Shown: positions 25,377-33,716 of the stretch, one piece after another | Position numbering within the stretch: position 1 is the first letter of the stretch | How the letters are laid out: each line of letters starts with the position of its first letter | Assembly: GCA_964408805.1 (NCBI GenBank) | Contig: CAYPAV010000003.1 | Coordinates: 274,864 to 338,863 of the forward strand | Direction: 5' to 3' | From: CAYPAV01 sp964408805 | GTDB lineage: Bacteria > Pseudomonadota > Alphaproteobacteria > UBA8366 | DNA length: 64,000 nucleotides | Notes under the pieces: model-generated | The model's input: only the letters and a program-made list of their open reading frames with translations | Told to the model about the DNA's origin: nothing | The model's database searches: none | Made by a program: the position numbers and the translations under genes

Positions 25377-26192
25377 CAGGCGTTCGACCCGTTCGTTGAT
25401 CCTGGCCAACGCCTCGCGGACCTGCGAGGTCGCCGACTCGGTTTCATCCGAGAGCGATTTGACCTCCGAGGCGACGACGGCGAAGCCGCGGCCGGCATCG
25501 CCCGCCCGGGCCGCCTCGATGGTGGCATTGAGAGCCAGCATCTTGGTCTGTTTCGCGATCATTTCGATCTGTTCCGCGACCTTGGCGATCTGAGAGATCT
25601 CGCCGCTGAACTCGCTGACCTCCGTCATTATCTTGCCGCGGTCTAGACTGTCTTCCTCGGCCAAGGCCATCGGAACCTCCTCCATTACGGGTTCGGGCTT
25701 CGGCGCAGGCGCCACCGGTGCCGGCGCGGGTGCCGCCGGTTCCGGGGCGGCGACGCTCTCGACCGGAGCGCTTCGCCGGGCAATCTCCTCGGCCGCGGCG
25801 GCCTTCATGACCGTGGACAACGTGACATAGGCTTCCGTCCATGCCGCTTCCACTTCATCCGTGAAGGCATCGCCGAGGCCCTGGCCCAAGGTCCAGAGAA
25901 GGGCTTCCCCCACCGTGTCGTAATGCGCATCCTCGACACCGTATTGGATATGGCGCACGCCGAGCTCCTGGATCGTCGGCAACAGCTTCTCCGGCGAGTC
26001 CAGCTCATCGACCGCGAAAGTAAGCGCCGACATCAGCATCTGCTTCTGCGTCGTCAGATCTTCCTTGAAGAGCGGCCGCACTTTGGGGTCGAGTTCGAAC
26101 AAGCGATTGTAAAAAAGTTCCGCCGCCTGATCGGAGATCGGTGCGACCGCGGCGAAAGTTTCCTTAACCAAGGCAATTTGATTCGGTTGCAA
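25365..26192 (-). CDS. Globin-coupled minimal methyl-accepting chemotaxis protein
   Basis: This soluble 275-residue protein has three parts. Residues 1-140 are a flavohemoglobin/Vitreoscilla-type globin with Tyr28 (ELFYNRLF, B10), Gln49 as the E7 candidate and proximal His81 (GVRHIQYGV), so it should bind heme. Residues 141-185 are a Pro/Ala-rich linker. Residues 186-275 are the chemoreceptor hairpin tip only, including KMLALNATIEAARAGDAGRGFAVVASEV, the part that contacts CheW and CheA. No membrane segment, HAMP or adaptation helices are seen. It is likely a cytoplasmic oxygen or NO sensor. TTG 26192 has CGGAG seven bases upstream; GTG 26216 is an alternative. Confidence 0.87.
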   Translation of the reverse strand: MQPNQIALVKETFAAVAPISDQAAELFYNRLFELDPKVRPLFKEDLTTQKQMLMSALTFAVDELDSPEKLLPTIQELGVRHIQYGVEDAHYDTVGEALLWTLGQGLGDAFTDEVEAAWTEAYVTLSTVMKAAAAEEIARRSAPVESVAAPEPAAPAPAPVAPAPKPEPVMEEVPMALAEEDSLDRGKIMTEVSEFSGEISQIAKVAEQIEMIAKQTKMLALNATIEAARAGDAGRGFAVVASEVKSLSDETESATSQVREALARINERVERLSAL

Positions 26193-26355
26193 GGCACTGC
26201 TCCGTTCTGATTCCACTCTCCAGGGACGCCATTCAAACAGAAAATGGTTTACCGTTGATTAACCGCGTACAGGCCCGCAAAGTCCTTGATATCCGGCCGG
26301 TACCGCCGCATCGGGCTAAATCGAAGAGAAACAGTGCCATCAGGAGCCGTCGAAA

Positions 26356-27117
26356 ATGAACGAACGCGAATTCGCCAGCCGCGCCCGCATCGGCATCGCA
26401 CCGCCGCAATCCAACCCCGTCGTCGAACCGGAAATGTCGGTCCTGCTGCCGGATCGTGTCGGCATGCTGGTGACGCGACTCACGGGGTCGGAGCAGGATC
26501 CCAAGAAAAGGTTCCGGCAATATGTCGATAATCTGGAGACCAGCCTGGAGGCCTTCGGGGTGGCGCAGCTCGATGCCTTCGGTTTCGCCTGCACGGCACC
26601 CGCCTATCTTTTCGGGGACGGCGAGGCGGAGGCGCTCGACCGGGTCTCGCAACGCTTCGGCTATCCGGCGATTTCCTCGGCCCAGGCGATCCGGCGCGCG
26701 CTCGACCATCTCGGCCTGGAACGAATTGCTCTTTTCAGCCCCTATCCCGACTGGTTGACCGAAGCCAGCCGGGTCTACTGGCAAGGCTGCGGCTACGATC
26801 TCACCGCTTGGGCGACAATGCCGGACGACACCACGGACACGACCAATATCTACCGAATTCGCACCGAAGGGGTCCTCCGCGCCGCGGAAGCGCTGGAGAC
26901 GGGCGATGCCGAAGTCGTGCTGATGACCGGAACCGGCATGCCGACCCTCCCCGCCATGCCGGCGCTCACGGAACGGACGGGCAAGCCCATCCTGTCCTCG
27001 AACCTCTGCCTCGCCTGGGCCTTGCTCGACGAGTTGGGCCTGGCCGAGAGCGCGCCGCCCCGCTATCCGGGCGAGGTTCTGCTTGGCGGCTGGGTGCCGC
27101 GCCTCGATCGGCTCTGA
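26356..27117 (+). CDS. Maleate isomerase / Asp-Glu racemase superfamily protein
   Basis: This 253-residue protein has the aspartate/glutamate racemase-like fold of maleate cis-trans isomerase and arylmalonate decarboxylase. Cys79 (FGFACTAPAYL) fits the first catalytic Cys. The usual second Cys motif (SCTN) is replaced by TGTGMPTLPA, although Cys218 (SSNLCLA) is nearby. A one-Cys enzyme of this fold could still isomerise or decarboxylate. It precedes a NicX-family dioxygenase by 216 bp, which recalls the nicotinate pathway where maleate is turned into fumarate. AGGAG lies nine bases before ATG 26356. Confidence 0.8.
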   Translation: MNEREFASRARIGIAPPQSNPVVEPEMSVLLPDRVGMLVTRLTGSEQDPKKRFRQYVDNLETSLEAFGVAQLDAFGFACTAPAYLFGDGEAEALDRVSQRFGYPAISSAQAIRRALDHLGLERIALFSPYPDWLTEASRVYWQGCGYDLTAWATMPDDTTDTTNIYRIRTEGVLRAAEALETGDAEVVLMTGTGMPTLPAMPALTERTGKPILSSNLCLAWALLDELGLAESAPPRYPGEVLLGGWVPRLDRL

Positions 27118-27333
27118 CGGCCGGGGCCGGACATCGACCAGCCTGACGCCCAACACATGCGGCCTGTGGGTCTTATCCATCGCCGCATCGGTCCGCCAAT
27201 TCCTGCAATTTGGGCAAGAATCCGGGTTTGACCCCGGGGGCGACATCGTGCGAAATCCAGATTCTACGGTGGCCACCCTTGAAGTTCCGTCGCATCGGCG
27301 GCATCGAGGAATAACGGCGGGAGATGAAGTCTC

Positions 27334-28380
27334 ATGTTCTCCGATCGCTTAGAGGGCAAGTGGATTGACAAGTTCGTATCGGTCTTCGAGCTCTGTCGGA
27401 TCGAGCCCGGAGAGACGGCGGCGATCCTTTCCGAAACACAGTCCCGCGATCTCAACGTCCACCTCGCCGAGCTGGCGCTACTGCGATTGGGCGTGAATGT
27501 CTTTCACGTGAAATTGACGACACCACCGCAGAATGCCCCGGTTCCCGTCCGTTCGACCGGCGCCTCGAATTCCGTGCAGGGGCTGGAACCCGTGATAGCG
27601 GCACTGGCCGGGTCCACGATGGTTGTCGATTGCACGGTCGAGGGCATGCTCCACGCACCCGAACTGCCGCGCATCCTGAAGGGCGGCGCCCGGTTGATGA
27701 TGATATCGAACGAACATCCGGAGGTGCTGGAACGGCTGATCCCGGATCCGGACCTCACACCCAAGGTCAAGGCCGGCATCAAGATGCTGACGGCGGCGGA
27801 TCGGATGACCGTGCGGTCGGAGGCCGGAACGGATCTGACGGTCGATCTCGCCGATACCCGCGGCGCCGGCGTTTGGGGATATTGCGATCGCCCCGGCCAG
27901 GTCGCCCACTGGCCCGGCGGGCTGGTACTTTGCTTTCCCAAGGCCGGGACGGTGAACGGTACGCTGGTGATGGACGAAGGCGACGTAAACCTGACCTTCA
28001 AACGCTACCTCGAGAGCCCGATAACCTTCCAAATCGAGGACGATTACGTCACCGATATCGCGGGCCAAGGGGTCGATGCGGATCTCTTTCGCGAATATAT
28101 CGCGGCCTGGGGCGACCGCGAGGCCTATGCGGTGTCCCATGTCGGCTGGGGCATGAACCCGGCGGCGCGTTGGGACGCCCTGACCATGTACGACAAGCGG
28201 GATATCAACGGCACGGAACTGCGGGCCTTTGCCGGCAATTTTCTTTATTCGACCGGCGCGAACGAGACCGCCAAGCGCTACACGCTGGGACATTTCGATT
28301 TGCCGGTCCGCAATTGCACGATCGGTCTCGACGATGAGGTTATCGTCGAGAATGGCCGCCTGCGGGAAGATCTCTCATGA
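27334..28380 (+). CDS. NicX-family (2,5-dihydroxypyridine 5,6-dioxygenase-like) ring-cleavage enzyme
   Basis: This 348-residue protein belongs to the NicX branch of the M29 leucyl-aminopeptidase fold, whose members use Fe(II) and O2 to open dihydroxypyridine rings. The three metal ligands are in the expected motifs: His269 (SHVGWGMNP) and His320/Asp322 (LGHFDLP), close to the positions in Pseudomonas NicX. Other shared blocks are HWPGGLVLCFP, MDEGDVNLTFKRY and GNFLYSTGAN. The length matches NicX (about 350). GGGAG precedes ATG 27334. It is the first gene of an operon with overlapping stops and starts. The exact ring substrate is not determined; leucyl aminopeptidase activity is unlikely. Confidence 0.85.
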   Translation: MFSDRLEGKWIDKFVSVFELCRIEPGETAAILSETQSRDLNVHLAELALLRLGVNVFHVKLTTPPQNAPVPVRSTGASNSVQGLEPVIAALAGSTMVVDCTVEGMLHAPELPRILKGGARLMMISNEHPEVLERLIPDPDLTPKVKAGIKMLTAADRMTVRSEAGTDLTVDLADTRGAGVWGYCDRPGQVAHWPGGLVLCFPKAGTVNGTLVMDEGDVNLTFKRYLESPITFQIEDDYVTDIAGQGVDADLFREYIAAWGDREAYAVSHVGWGMNPAARWDALTMYDKRDINGTELRAFAGNFLYSTGANETAKRYTLGHFDLPVRNCTIGLDDEVIVENGRLREDLS

Positions 28381-29153
28381 CCCAGGTGCCGCATCATATC
28401 GAAAAGGGGACCGGCGAGGTCGTCCTGTTCCTGCATGGCGTCGGCGGGGGCGCGGAAGGCTTCAAGCCGCAGATCGAGAATTTCTCCCGGACCTACAAGG
28501 CCGCCGCGTGGGATATGCCGGGCTATGGGAAAAGCCCCCTGACCGGCGACATGTCGTTTCCGGCGCTGGCGGATTCCTTGCTGGCGTTGCTCGACGACCG
28601 GGGTTGGGAGAAGGTTCATCTGGTCGGCCATTCGATGGGGGGCATGGTGGCGCAGGAATTCGCCGTCGCCCGTCAGGACCGTCTGCAATCGCTGACGCTC
28701 TCGGCGACCAGTCCGGCTTTCGGCAATCCCGACGGCGATTTCCAGAAGAAATTCGTCGAAGCCCGGCTTGCCCCTCTTGCGGCCGGCGCAACTATGGCGG
28801 ATCTCGCCGCCGATCTGGTCGAGCGGATGATGTCCCCGGACGCCGATGCGCGCGGCATGAAAATCACCCAAGACTGCATGGCGAAGGTCCCCGCCGAGAC
28901 CTACCGGGCGGCGATCGAATGCATCGTCACCTTCGAGCAGCGCGCGAACCTACCCAAGATTCGCGTACCCACCTTGGCGCTCGCCGGCGAGACCGACACC
29001 AACGCGCCGGCCCCGATGATGGAGAAGATGGCCGCGAAAATTCCCGGCTGCCGCTACGTCTGTCTGCCGAAGCTGGGGCATCTTGCCAATCTCGAGGATC
29101 CCGAGGCCTTCGACATGGCACTCGGCGACTTTCTCTCGACCGTCTCGAACTGA
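28377..29153 (+). CDS. Alpha/beta hydrolase, candidate ring-fission-product or formyl hydrolase
   Basis: This 258-residue hydrolase has the catalytic triad Ser86 (LVGHSMGGM), Asp207 (AGETDTNAP) and His235 (LGHLANL), and an oxyanion loop HGVGGGAEGF. It overlaps the dioxygenase gene by four bases (ATGA) and so is translationally coupled. In the nicotinate pathway NicD, an enzyme of the same fold, removes the formyl group of N-formylmaleamate, the product of NicX. Overall similarity to NicD is not closer than to other hydrolases, so that role is a hypothesis from context. Confidence 0.82.
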   Translation: MTQVPHHIEKGTGEVVLFLHGVGGGAEGFKPQIENFSRTYKAAAWDMPGYGKSPLTGDMSFPALADSLLALLDDRGWEKVHLVGHSMGGMVAQEFAVARQDRLQSLTLSATSPAFGNPDGDFQKKFVEARLAPLAAGATMADLAADLVERMMSPDADARGMKITQDCMAKVPAETYRAAIECIVTFEQRANLPKIRVPTLALAGETDTNAPAPMMEKMAAKIPGCRYVCLPKLGHLANLEDPEAFDMALGDFLSTVSN

Positions 29154-29165
29154 GTCGGGTGTTTC

Positions 29166-30407
29166 ATGGCCGCCAAGAAAAACCCCACCGCCTTCGAATG
29201 GCAAAAGCTTGCAGGCAAGCCTGACGAGATAAAGCAGATCATCCGTCGGCTGGGCCGAGAAAATTTCGCGCCGCGCGCCTACCAGCTCGACGAAGAGGCG
29301 TCGTTTCCCTTCGAGAATTACGACGACATGCGCGATGCCGGCATTCTGGCCATGACGGTACCGAGTACGCTCGGCGGATTGGGCGTCGAATACGTGGATT
29401 ACGCCTTGCTCGCCGCCGAAATGGGCCGCTGGTGCGGCTCGACGGCGCTGACCTACAACATGCACGCCTGCACGCCGCTCTGGACCGGCCATATCGCGGA
29501 CGACCTCGAAATGTCGGCCGCCGACCGGAAGCGGCACGAGGCGAACCGCGAACTGCATTTCTCGCGGATCGTCGATGACGGCGCGATCTTCGCGCAACCG
29601 TTTTCCGAAGGTTCGGCGGCGGCGGCCGGAAAGGCGCCGTTCGGCACCACCGCCGCCAAGGTCGACGGCGGTTGGCTATTGAACGGCACGAAGATCTTCG
29701 CGTCGCTCGCAGGGGCCGCGACCTATTACGGCGTGCTTTGCACCGAGGAAAAGCCGGACAAGTCGGTCCGGGACACGCTGTTCATGGCGGTGCCGGCGGA
29801 AACGAAAGGCCTCTCGATCGTGGGACCGTGGGATCCGGTCGGCATGCGGGCGACGGTTTCAAGGACCGTGCTGTTGAAAGACGTCTTTATCCCGGACGAG
29901 CAGATGCTGATGCCGCGCGGCGTCTACTATCAGGCGGCGCAACGCTGGCCGCATATGTTCATGACGCTCTGCCCGACTTACATGGGGATCGCACAGGCGG
30001 CGTATGATTTCACTGTCGCCTATCTTCGCGGCGATATCGAAGGCATTCCGGTCAAGCGGCGGATGTACCCGACCAAGCAGATCACCGTCGCCGACATGTG
30101 GATCAAGCTGCAGCAGACATGGGCCCTGTTCAAACAGGCGATCGGCGAGGCGCGCGTCGACCCCTCCAAGGAGGACCGCCTTCGCGCCTATGCCGCGCAA
30201 TACACCGTGATGGAGAACGCCAACGAGATGTGCCGCCTGGCAATCCGCACCTGCGGCGGCCAGTCGATGCTGAAGTCGCTGCCGCTCGAACGTCTCTATC
30301 GGGATTCGCGCCTTGGCTCGCTGATGCTGCCGTGGACCGCGGAACTCTGCCTCGACCGCCTCGGCCGCGAAACTCTCTACGAGCCGGGCGAGACGGACGA
30401 CGATTGA
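29166..30407 (+). CDS. Acyl-CoA dehydrogenase
   Basis: This 413-residue flavoprotein has the three acyl-CoA dehydrogenase domains: an N-terminal helical part with VPSTLGGLGVEYVDYA, the middle beta domain (FAQPFSEGSAAAAG, NGTKIFASL, VGMRATVSRTVLL), and a C-terminal helical bundle with GGQSMLKSLPLERLYRDSRLGSLMLPW. It likely oxidises an acyl-CoA with FAD. The catalytic carboxylate, usually in the C-domain, is not certain. It is the third gene of the NicX-like operon (12-bp gap). The CoA ligase gene downstream could supply its substrate. Confidence 0.88.
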   Translation: MAAKKNPTAFEWQKLAGKPDEIKQIIRRLGRENFAPRAYQLDEEASFPFENYDDMRDAGILAMTVPSTLGGLGVEYVDYALLAAEMGRWCGSTALTYNMHACTPLWTGHIADDLEMSAADRKRHEANRELHFSRIVDDGAIFAQPFSEGSAAAAGKAPFGTTAAKVDGGWLLNGTKIFASLAGAATYYGVLCTEEKPDKSVRDTLFMAVPAETKGLSIVGPWDPVGMRATVSRTVLLKDVFIPDEQMLMPRGVYYQAAQRWPHMFMTLCPTYMGIAQAAYDFTVAYLRGDIEGIPVKRRMYPTKQITVADMWIKLQQTWALFKQAIGEARVDPSKEDRLRAYAAQYTVMENANEMCRLAIRTCGGQSMLKSLPLERLYRDSRLGSLMLPWTAELCLDRLGRETLYEPGETDDD

Positions 30408-31909
30408 TGAACGTCTCCCAATGGATCGAGCATTGGGCCGCATTCCAGCCGAACAAGATCGCGATCCGGTTCGAAGGGAAGAATATCTCATACGCTGCCC
30501 TGAACCGGCGCATCGGACGCGTCGCCCGGCTGTTGCGAAACGACCTGGCGGTGGATCGCGACGACCGGATCGCCTTTCTCGGGCTGAACTCGCCGGACAT
30601 GCTGGTGCTGTTGTTCGCTTGTGCCAGGCTCGGCGCGATGCTGGTTCCGATCAACTGGCGCCTCGCCCCGCCGGAACATCTCTACATTCTTCGGAATGCG
30701 GGCGCGAAAGTCCTGTTCCGCGATGAGGAATTCGCGCAAGGCGTCGCGTCCATTGCCGGCGAATTGCCCGATTGTCGAGTCGTCGGAATGAACTCCGAAT
30801 TCGAGCATTTGGTGGAGAACAGCGCCGAGGCGGGGCCCGACACCGGTGCCGGACCCGACGATCCGTTGCTGATCGTCTATACCTCCGGCACCACCGGACG
30901 CCCGAAGGGTGCGGTGCTGACGCAAAACGCCCTGACCTTCAATGCGATCAATGCGCTCTCCATGCACGACATGACGAGCGACGACGTCGTTTTCACCAAC
31001 CTACCCATGTTTCACGTGGGCGGATTGAACATCCAGACGACGCCCGCCTTGCATGCCGGCGCAACCGTGATCATGCACCGCCGCTTCGATCCCGGCGCCA
31101 CGGTGCGGGACATAAACGAGGAGAAGCCGACGCTCCTGATCCTCGTGCCCGCGATGATGGCGGCGGTAATGCAGCATCCGGATTGGGACGGTATCGATTT
31201 TTCCTGCCTGAGAGCGATCACGACGGGCTCCACGATCGTGCCGCTCTCGCTGATCGATGCCTATCTGGATCGAGGGGTTCCGGTGATTCAGGTTTACGGT
31301 TCGACGGAGACGGCACCCATCGCCATTCATCAACGGATTCCCGATGCTTGGTCGACCAAGGGGTCGACGGGACGCGCCGCGCTCCACTGCGAGGCACGGA
31401 TCGTCGGCTTGGACGGCAAGGCCCCGGCGCCGGGTGAGAAAGGCGAAATCGTCGTTCGCGGTCCCAATGTCATGACGGAATACTGGGACGATCCCGATGC
31501 GACGGCGGACGCCCTCGAAGGCGGATGGTTCCGAACCGGCGATATCGGACATGTCGACGCGAACGACTTGTACCATGTCGACGACAGGGTGGACGACGTC
31601 ATAATTTCGGGTTCCGAGAACATCTACCCCGCAGAACTTGAGAGAATTCTCGATCGCTGCGCCGACATCGCCGAAGCCGCGGTCGTCGGACGGGACGACG
31701 ATAAATGGGGCGAGGTTCCTATCGCCCTCGTCGTTCCGGGCAAGGACACGAATCTGACCCGCGAAGCGGTGCTCGCCCTATTCCATGGGGAGCTCGCCCG
31801 CTTCAAACATCCCCATGACGTCGTCTTCATGGACGAGTTGCCGCGAAACGTCATGGGCAAAGTGTTGAAGTTCGAACTGCGGGACATGCTCTCGCATGAG
31901 CCAACTTGA
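30407..31909 (+). CDS. AMP-dependent acyl-CoA synthetase/ligase
   Basis: This 500-residue member of the ANL superfamily activates a carboxylic acid as acyl-AMP and then the CoA thioester. Motifs in order: P-loop YTSGTTGRPKGA (about residue 168), YGSTETAP, GGWFRTGDIG, and the C-terminal Lys region LPRNVMGKVLKFELR. The ATG overlaps the stop of the acyl-CoA dehydrogenase (TGATG), so the two are coupled. Together with the dehydrogenase it suggests that the ring-cleavage product, or a side chain, is degraded as a CoA thioester. Medium-chain and aromatic acids are both possible substrates. Confidence 0.9.
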   Translation: MNVSQWIEHWAAFQPNKIAIRFEGKNISYAALNRRIGRVARLLRNDLAVDRDDRIAFLGLNSPDMLVLLFACARLGAMLVPINWRLAPPEHLYILRNAGAKVLFRDEEFAQGVASIAGELPDCRVVGMNSEFEHLVENSAEAGPDTGAGPDDPLLIVYTSGTTGRPKGAVLTQNALTFNAINALSMHDMTSDDVVFTNLPMFHVGGLNIQTTPALHAGATVIMHRRFDPGATVRDINEEKPTLLILVPAMMAAVMQHPDWDGIDFSCLRAITTGSTIVPLSLIDAYLDRGVPVIQVYGSTETAPIAIHQRIPDAWSTKGSTGRAALHCEARIVGLDGKAPAPGEKGEIVVRGPNVMTEYWDDPDATADALEGGWFRTGDIGHVDANDLYHVDDRVDDVIISGSENIYPAELERILDRCADIAEAAVVGRDDDKWGEVPIALVVPGKDTNLTREAVLALFHGELARFKHPHDVVFMDELPRNVMGKVLKFELRDMLSHEPT

Positions 31910-31955
31910 CCTCCCCGGGCATTGCAAGGACGATGGCCGGAAAGGAGGCCTAGAT

Positions 31956-32765
31956 TTGCACCGCGCCGTCATCCTTGTCGCGATTTTTCTCCTATCAGCG
32001 ACCGCATTCAGCGCGGAAGCGGCGAAGCGGGTGGCTCTTATTATCGGCACCGATGCGTATGTCACGCTCCCCAAGCTCGCGAATGCCGCAACCGATGCCA
32101 AGGGCATGTCGAAAAAGCTTCGCGCACTCGGCTTCGATGTGATCTTGGAGGTAAATGCGGGCCGGCGGGCGATCGGCCGGGCGCTCGATGCGTTCGAAAA
32201 CCGATTGCAAGACGCCGAGGTCGGGCTCGTGTTCTATGCCGGCCACGGTATCCAGGCGCGCGGCAGGAATTGGCTGATCCCCGCCGATGCCAAGGTCGAG
32301 ACGGAATCCGATCTCCGTTTCGAGGGCATCGGTGCCGATGAGTTCCTAAGGGCGATGGAACGGGCCGGCACGAAGCTCAATATCGTCATCCTGGACGCCT
32401 GCCGCGACAATCCGCTGCCGCGGCGAAGCCGGTCGGCGACGCGCGGCTTGACGGTCCCCGTCATCCCGGCGGGCATCAAGGGGACGGCCATCGTCTATTC
32501 CGCTGCCCCGGGACAAACGGCGGAAGATGGCCCTTCGGGCGGGCACGGCGTCTTTACCGGCGAGTTGCTGAAGGTCCTGGACCAGCCGGGCCTGACCTTG
32601 GAAAAGGTCTTCAAGGAAACAGCGGCGCGGGTCGCTGCGGCAACCAACGGCCGGCAGGACCCCTGGATCAATTCTTCGGTGAAGGGGGATTTCTATTTCA
32701 AAGGCGGCGGGGTTGCCGCGAAGCCGGTTCCGCAAGCCACCACCGGATCTAAAATCGATAGGTAA
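31956..32765 (+). CDS. Secreted caspase-family (C14) protein, first part of a split caspase/SUMF1 gene
   Basis: The 269-residue product has a signal peptide (RAVILVAIFLLSATAFSAEA) and a caspase p20-like domain with the catalytic His97 (FYAGHG) and Cys149 (ILDACRDNP). TTG 31956 has a perfect AAAGGAGG seven bases upstream. At 32763-32765 the frame hits TAA, and the very next codons in the same frame continue the usual linker of caspase-SUMF1 proteins (ALFWQSIQTSDDATM). One base change (GAA to TAA) would explain the break. If not read through, a shorter caspase protein is still made. It lies 46 bp after the ligase gene. Confidence 0.85.
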   Translation: MHRAVILVAIFLLSATAFSAEAAKRVALIIGTDAYVTLPKLANAATDAKGMSKKLRALGFDVILEVNAGRRAIGRALDAFENRLQDAEVGLVFYAGHGIQARGRNWLIPADAKVETESDLRFEGIGADEFLRAMERAGTKLNIVILDACRDNPLPRRSRSATRGLTVPVIPAGIKGTAIVYSAAPGQTAEDGPSGGHGVFTGELLKVLDQPGLTLEKVFKETAARVAAATNGRQDPWINSSVKGDFYFKGGGVAAKPVPQATTGSKIDR

Positions 32766-32807
32766 GCGCTGTTCTGGCAGTCGATCCAGACGAGCGACGA
32801 TGCGACG

Positions 32808-33716
32808 ATGTTCGCGGCCTACCTTCAGCAATATCCAAAGGGCACCTTCGCTCCGCTCGCCAAGGCGAAGATCGCGGCGCTGACACGAAAAAAAGTCGCC
32901 GTGGCACGGCCGCCCAAGGCAAGACCGAAACCGCGAACCAAACCGGCCGTCGGCACCTATTCGGCGCGGCGCCGACCGGGCGACGCCTTCAGGGATTGCC
33001 CGGAATGTCCCGAATTGGTGGTGATCCCGCCGGGCTCGTTCCGGATGGGCTCGCCCAAGAGCGAGGCCGGGCGCCGTCAAGCCGAGGGACCGATTCACGA
33101 GGTCCGCATCCCCCGCTCCTTCGCTATCGGCCGCTTCGAGGTGACCTTCGCCGAATGGGACGCCTGCGTCGCCGCCGACGGTTGCCCCTACCGTCCCGAC
33201 GATGCCGGCTGGGGGCGCGGCCGCCGCCCTATCATGGACATCAGCTGGAACGATGCCACCGAATATTTGCGTTGGCTCTCGCGGAGAACGGGGAAACGCT
33301 ACCGCCTGCCGACGGAAGCGGAATGGGAATACGCGGCCCGGGCGGGGTCGATGACACGCTTCCCGTGGGGCGACAAGGTCGGGTCCGGCAAGGCGGTCTG
33401 CGATAAGTGCGGCACGAAATGGGACGATCGACGGACCGCCCCGGTGGGAAGTTTCCCGCCGAACGCGTTTGGGCTTTACGATATGGCGGGAAACCTTTGG
33501 GAATGGGTCGCGGATTGCTGGCACGACAGCTATAAGGGCGCGCCGACAGACGGATCCGCCTGGAACACCGGCGGCGAATGTGAAAAAAGCATTCCGCGCG
33601 GCGGGTCCTGGGACTATGGCGCCAGTCATCTTCGCCCCGCCGATCGCGGCCACGCCAATAAATCGGCCCGGCTCAACGTTTACGGCATGCGCGTCGCCCG
33701 CGACCTGGACCGCTAA
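32808..33716 (+). CDS. SUMF1/formylglycine-generating-enzyme-like domain protein, second part of the split gene
   Basis: This 302-residue frame is in phase with the caspase gene and separated from it only by the TAA at 32763. It contains a short repeat (FAAYLQQYPKGTFAPLAKAKI), a basic linker, and a SUMF1 domain (about residues 70-300: ELVVIPPGSFRMGS, EVTFAEWDACVAADGCP, RLPTEAEWEYAARAG, LYDMAGNLWEWVADC, RGGSWDYGA). The two active-site Cys that bind copper in true formylglycine-generating enzymes are not in the RGGSW segment, so catalysis is doubtful. It has no signal peptide of its own; alone it would stay in the cytoplasm, which argues that it belongs to the upstream gene. Confidence 0.75.
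   Translation: MFAAYLQQYPKGTFAPLAKAKIAALTRKKVAVARPPKARPKPRTKPAVGTYSARRRPGDAFRDCPECPELVVIPPGSFRMGSPKSEAGRRQAEGPIHEVRIPRSFAIGRFEVTFAEWDACVAADGCPYRPDDAGWGRGRRPIMDISWNDATEYLRWLSRRTGKRYRLPTEAEWEYAARAGSMTRFPWGDKVGSGKAVCDKCGTKWDDRRTAPVGSFPPNAFGLYDMAGNLWEWVADCWHDSYKGAPTDGSAWNTGGECEKSIPRGGSWDYGASHLRPADRGHANKSARLNVYGMRVARDLDR

Noticed and set aside
27118..27333. Possible small gene between the maleate-isomerase-like and NicX-like genes
   Set aside because: No frame with a start, ribosome-binding site and plausible composition was found; it is best taken as the promoter region of the NicX-like operon.
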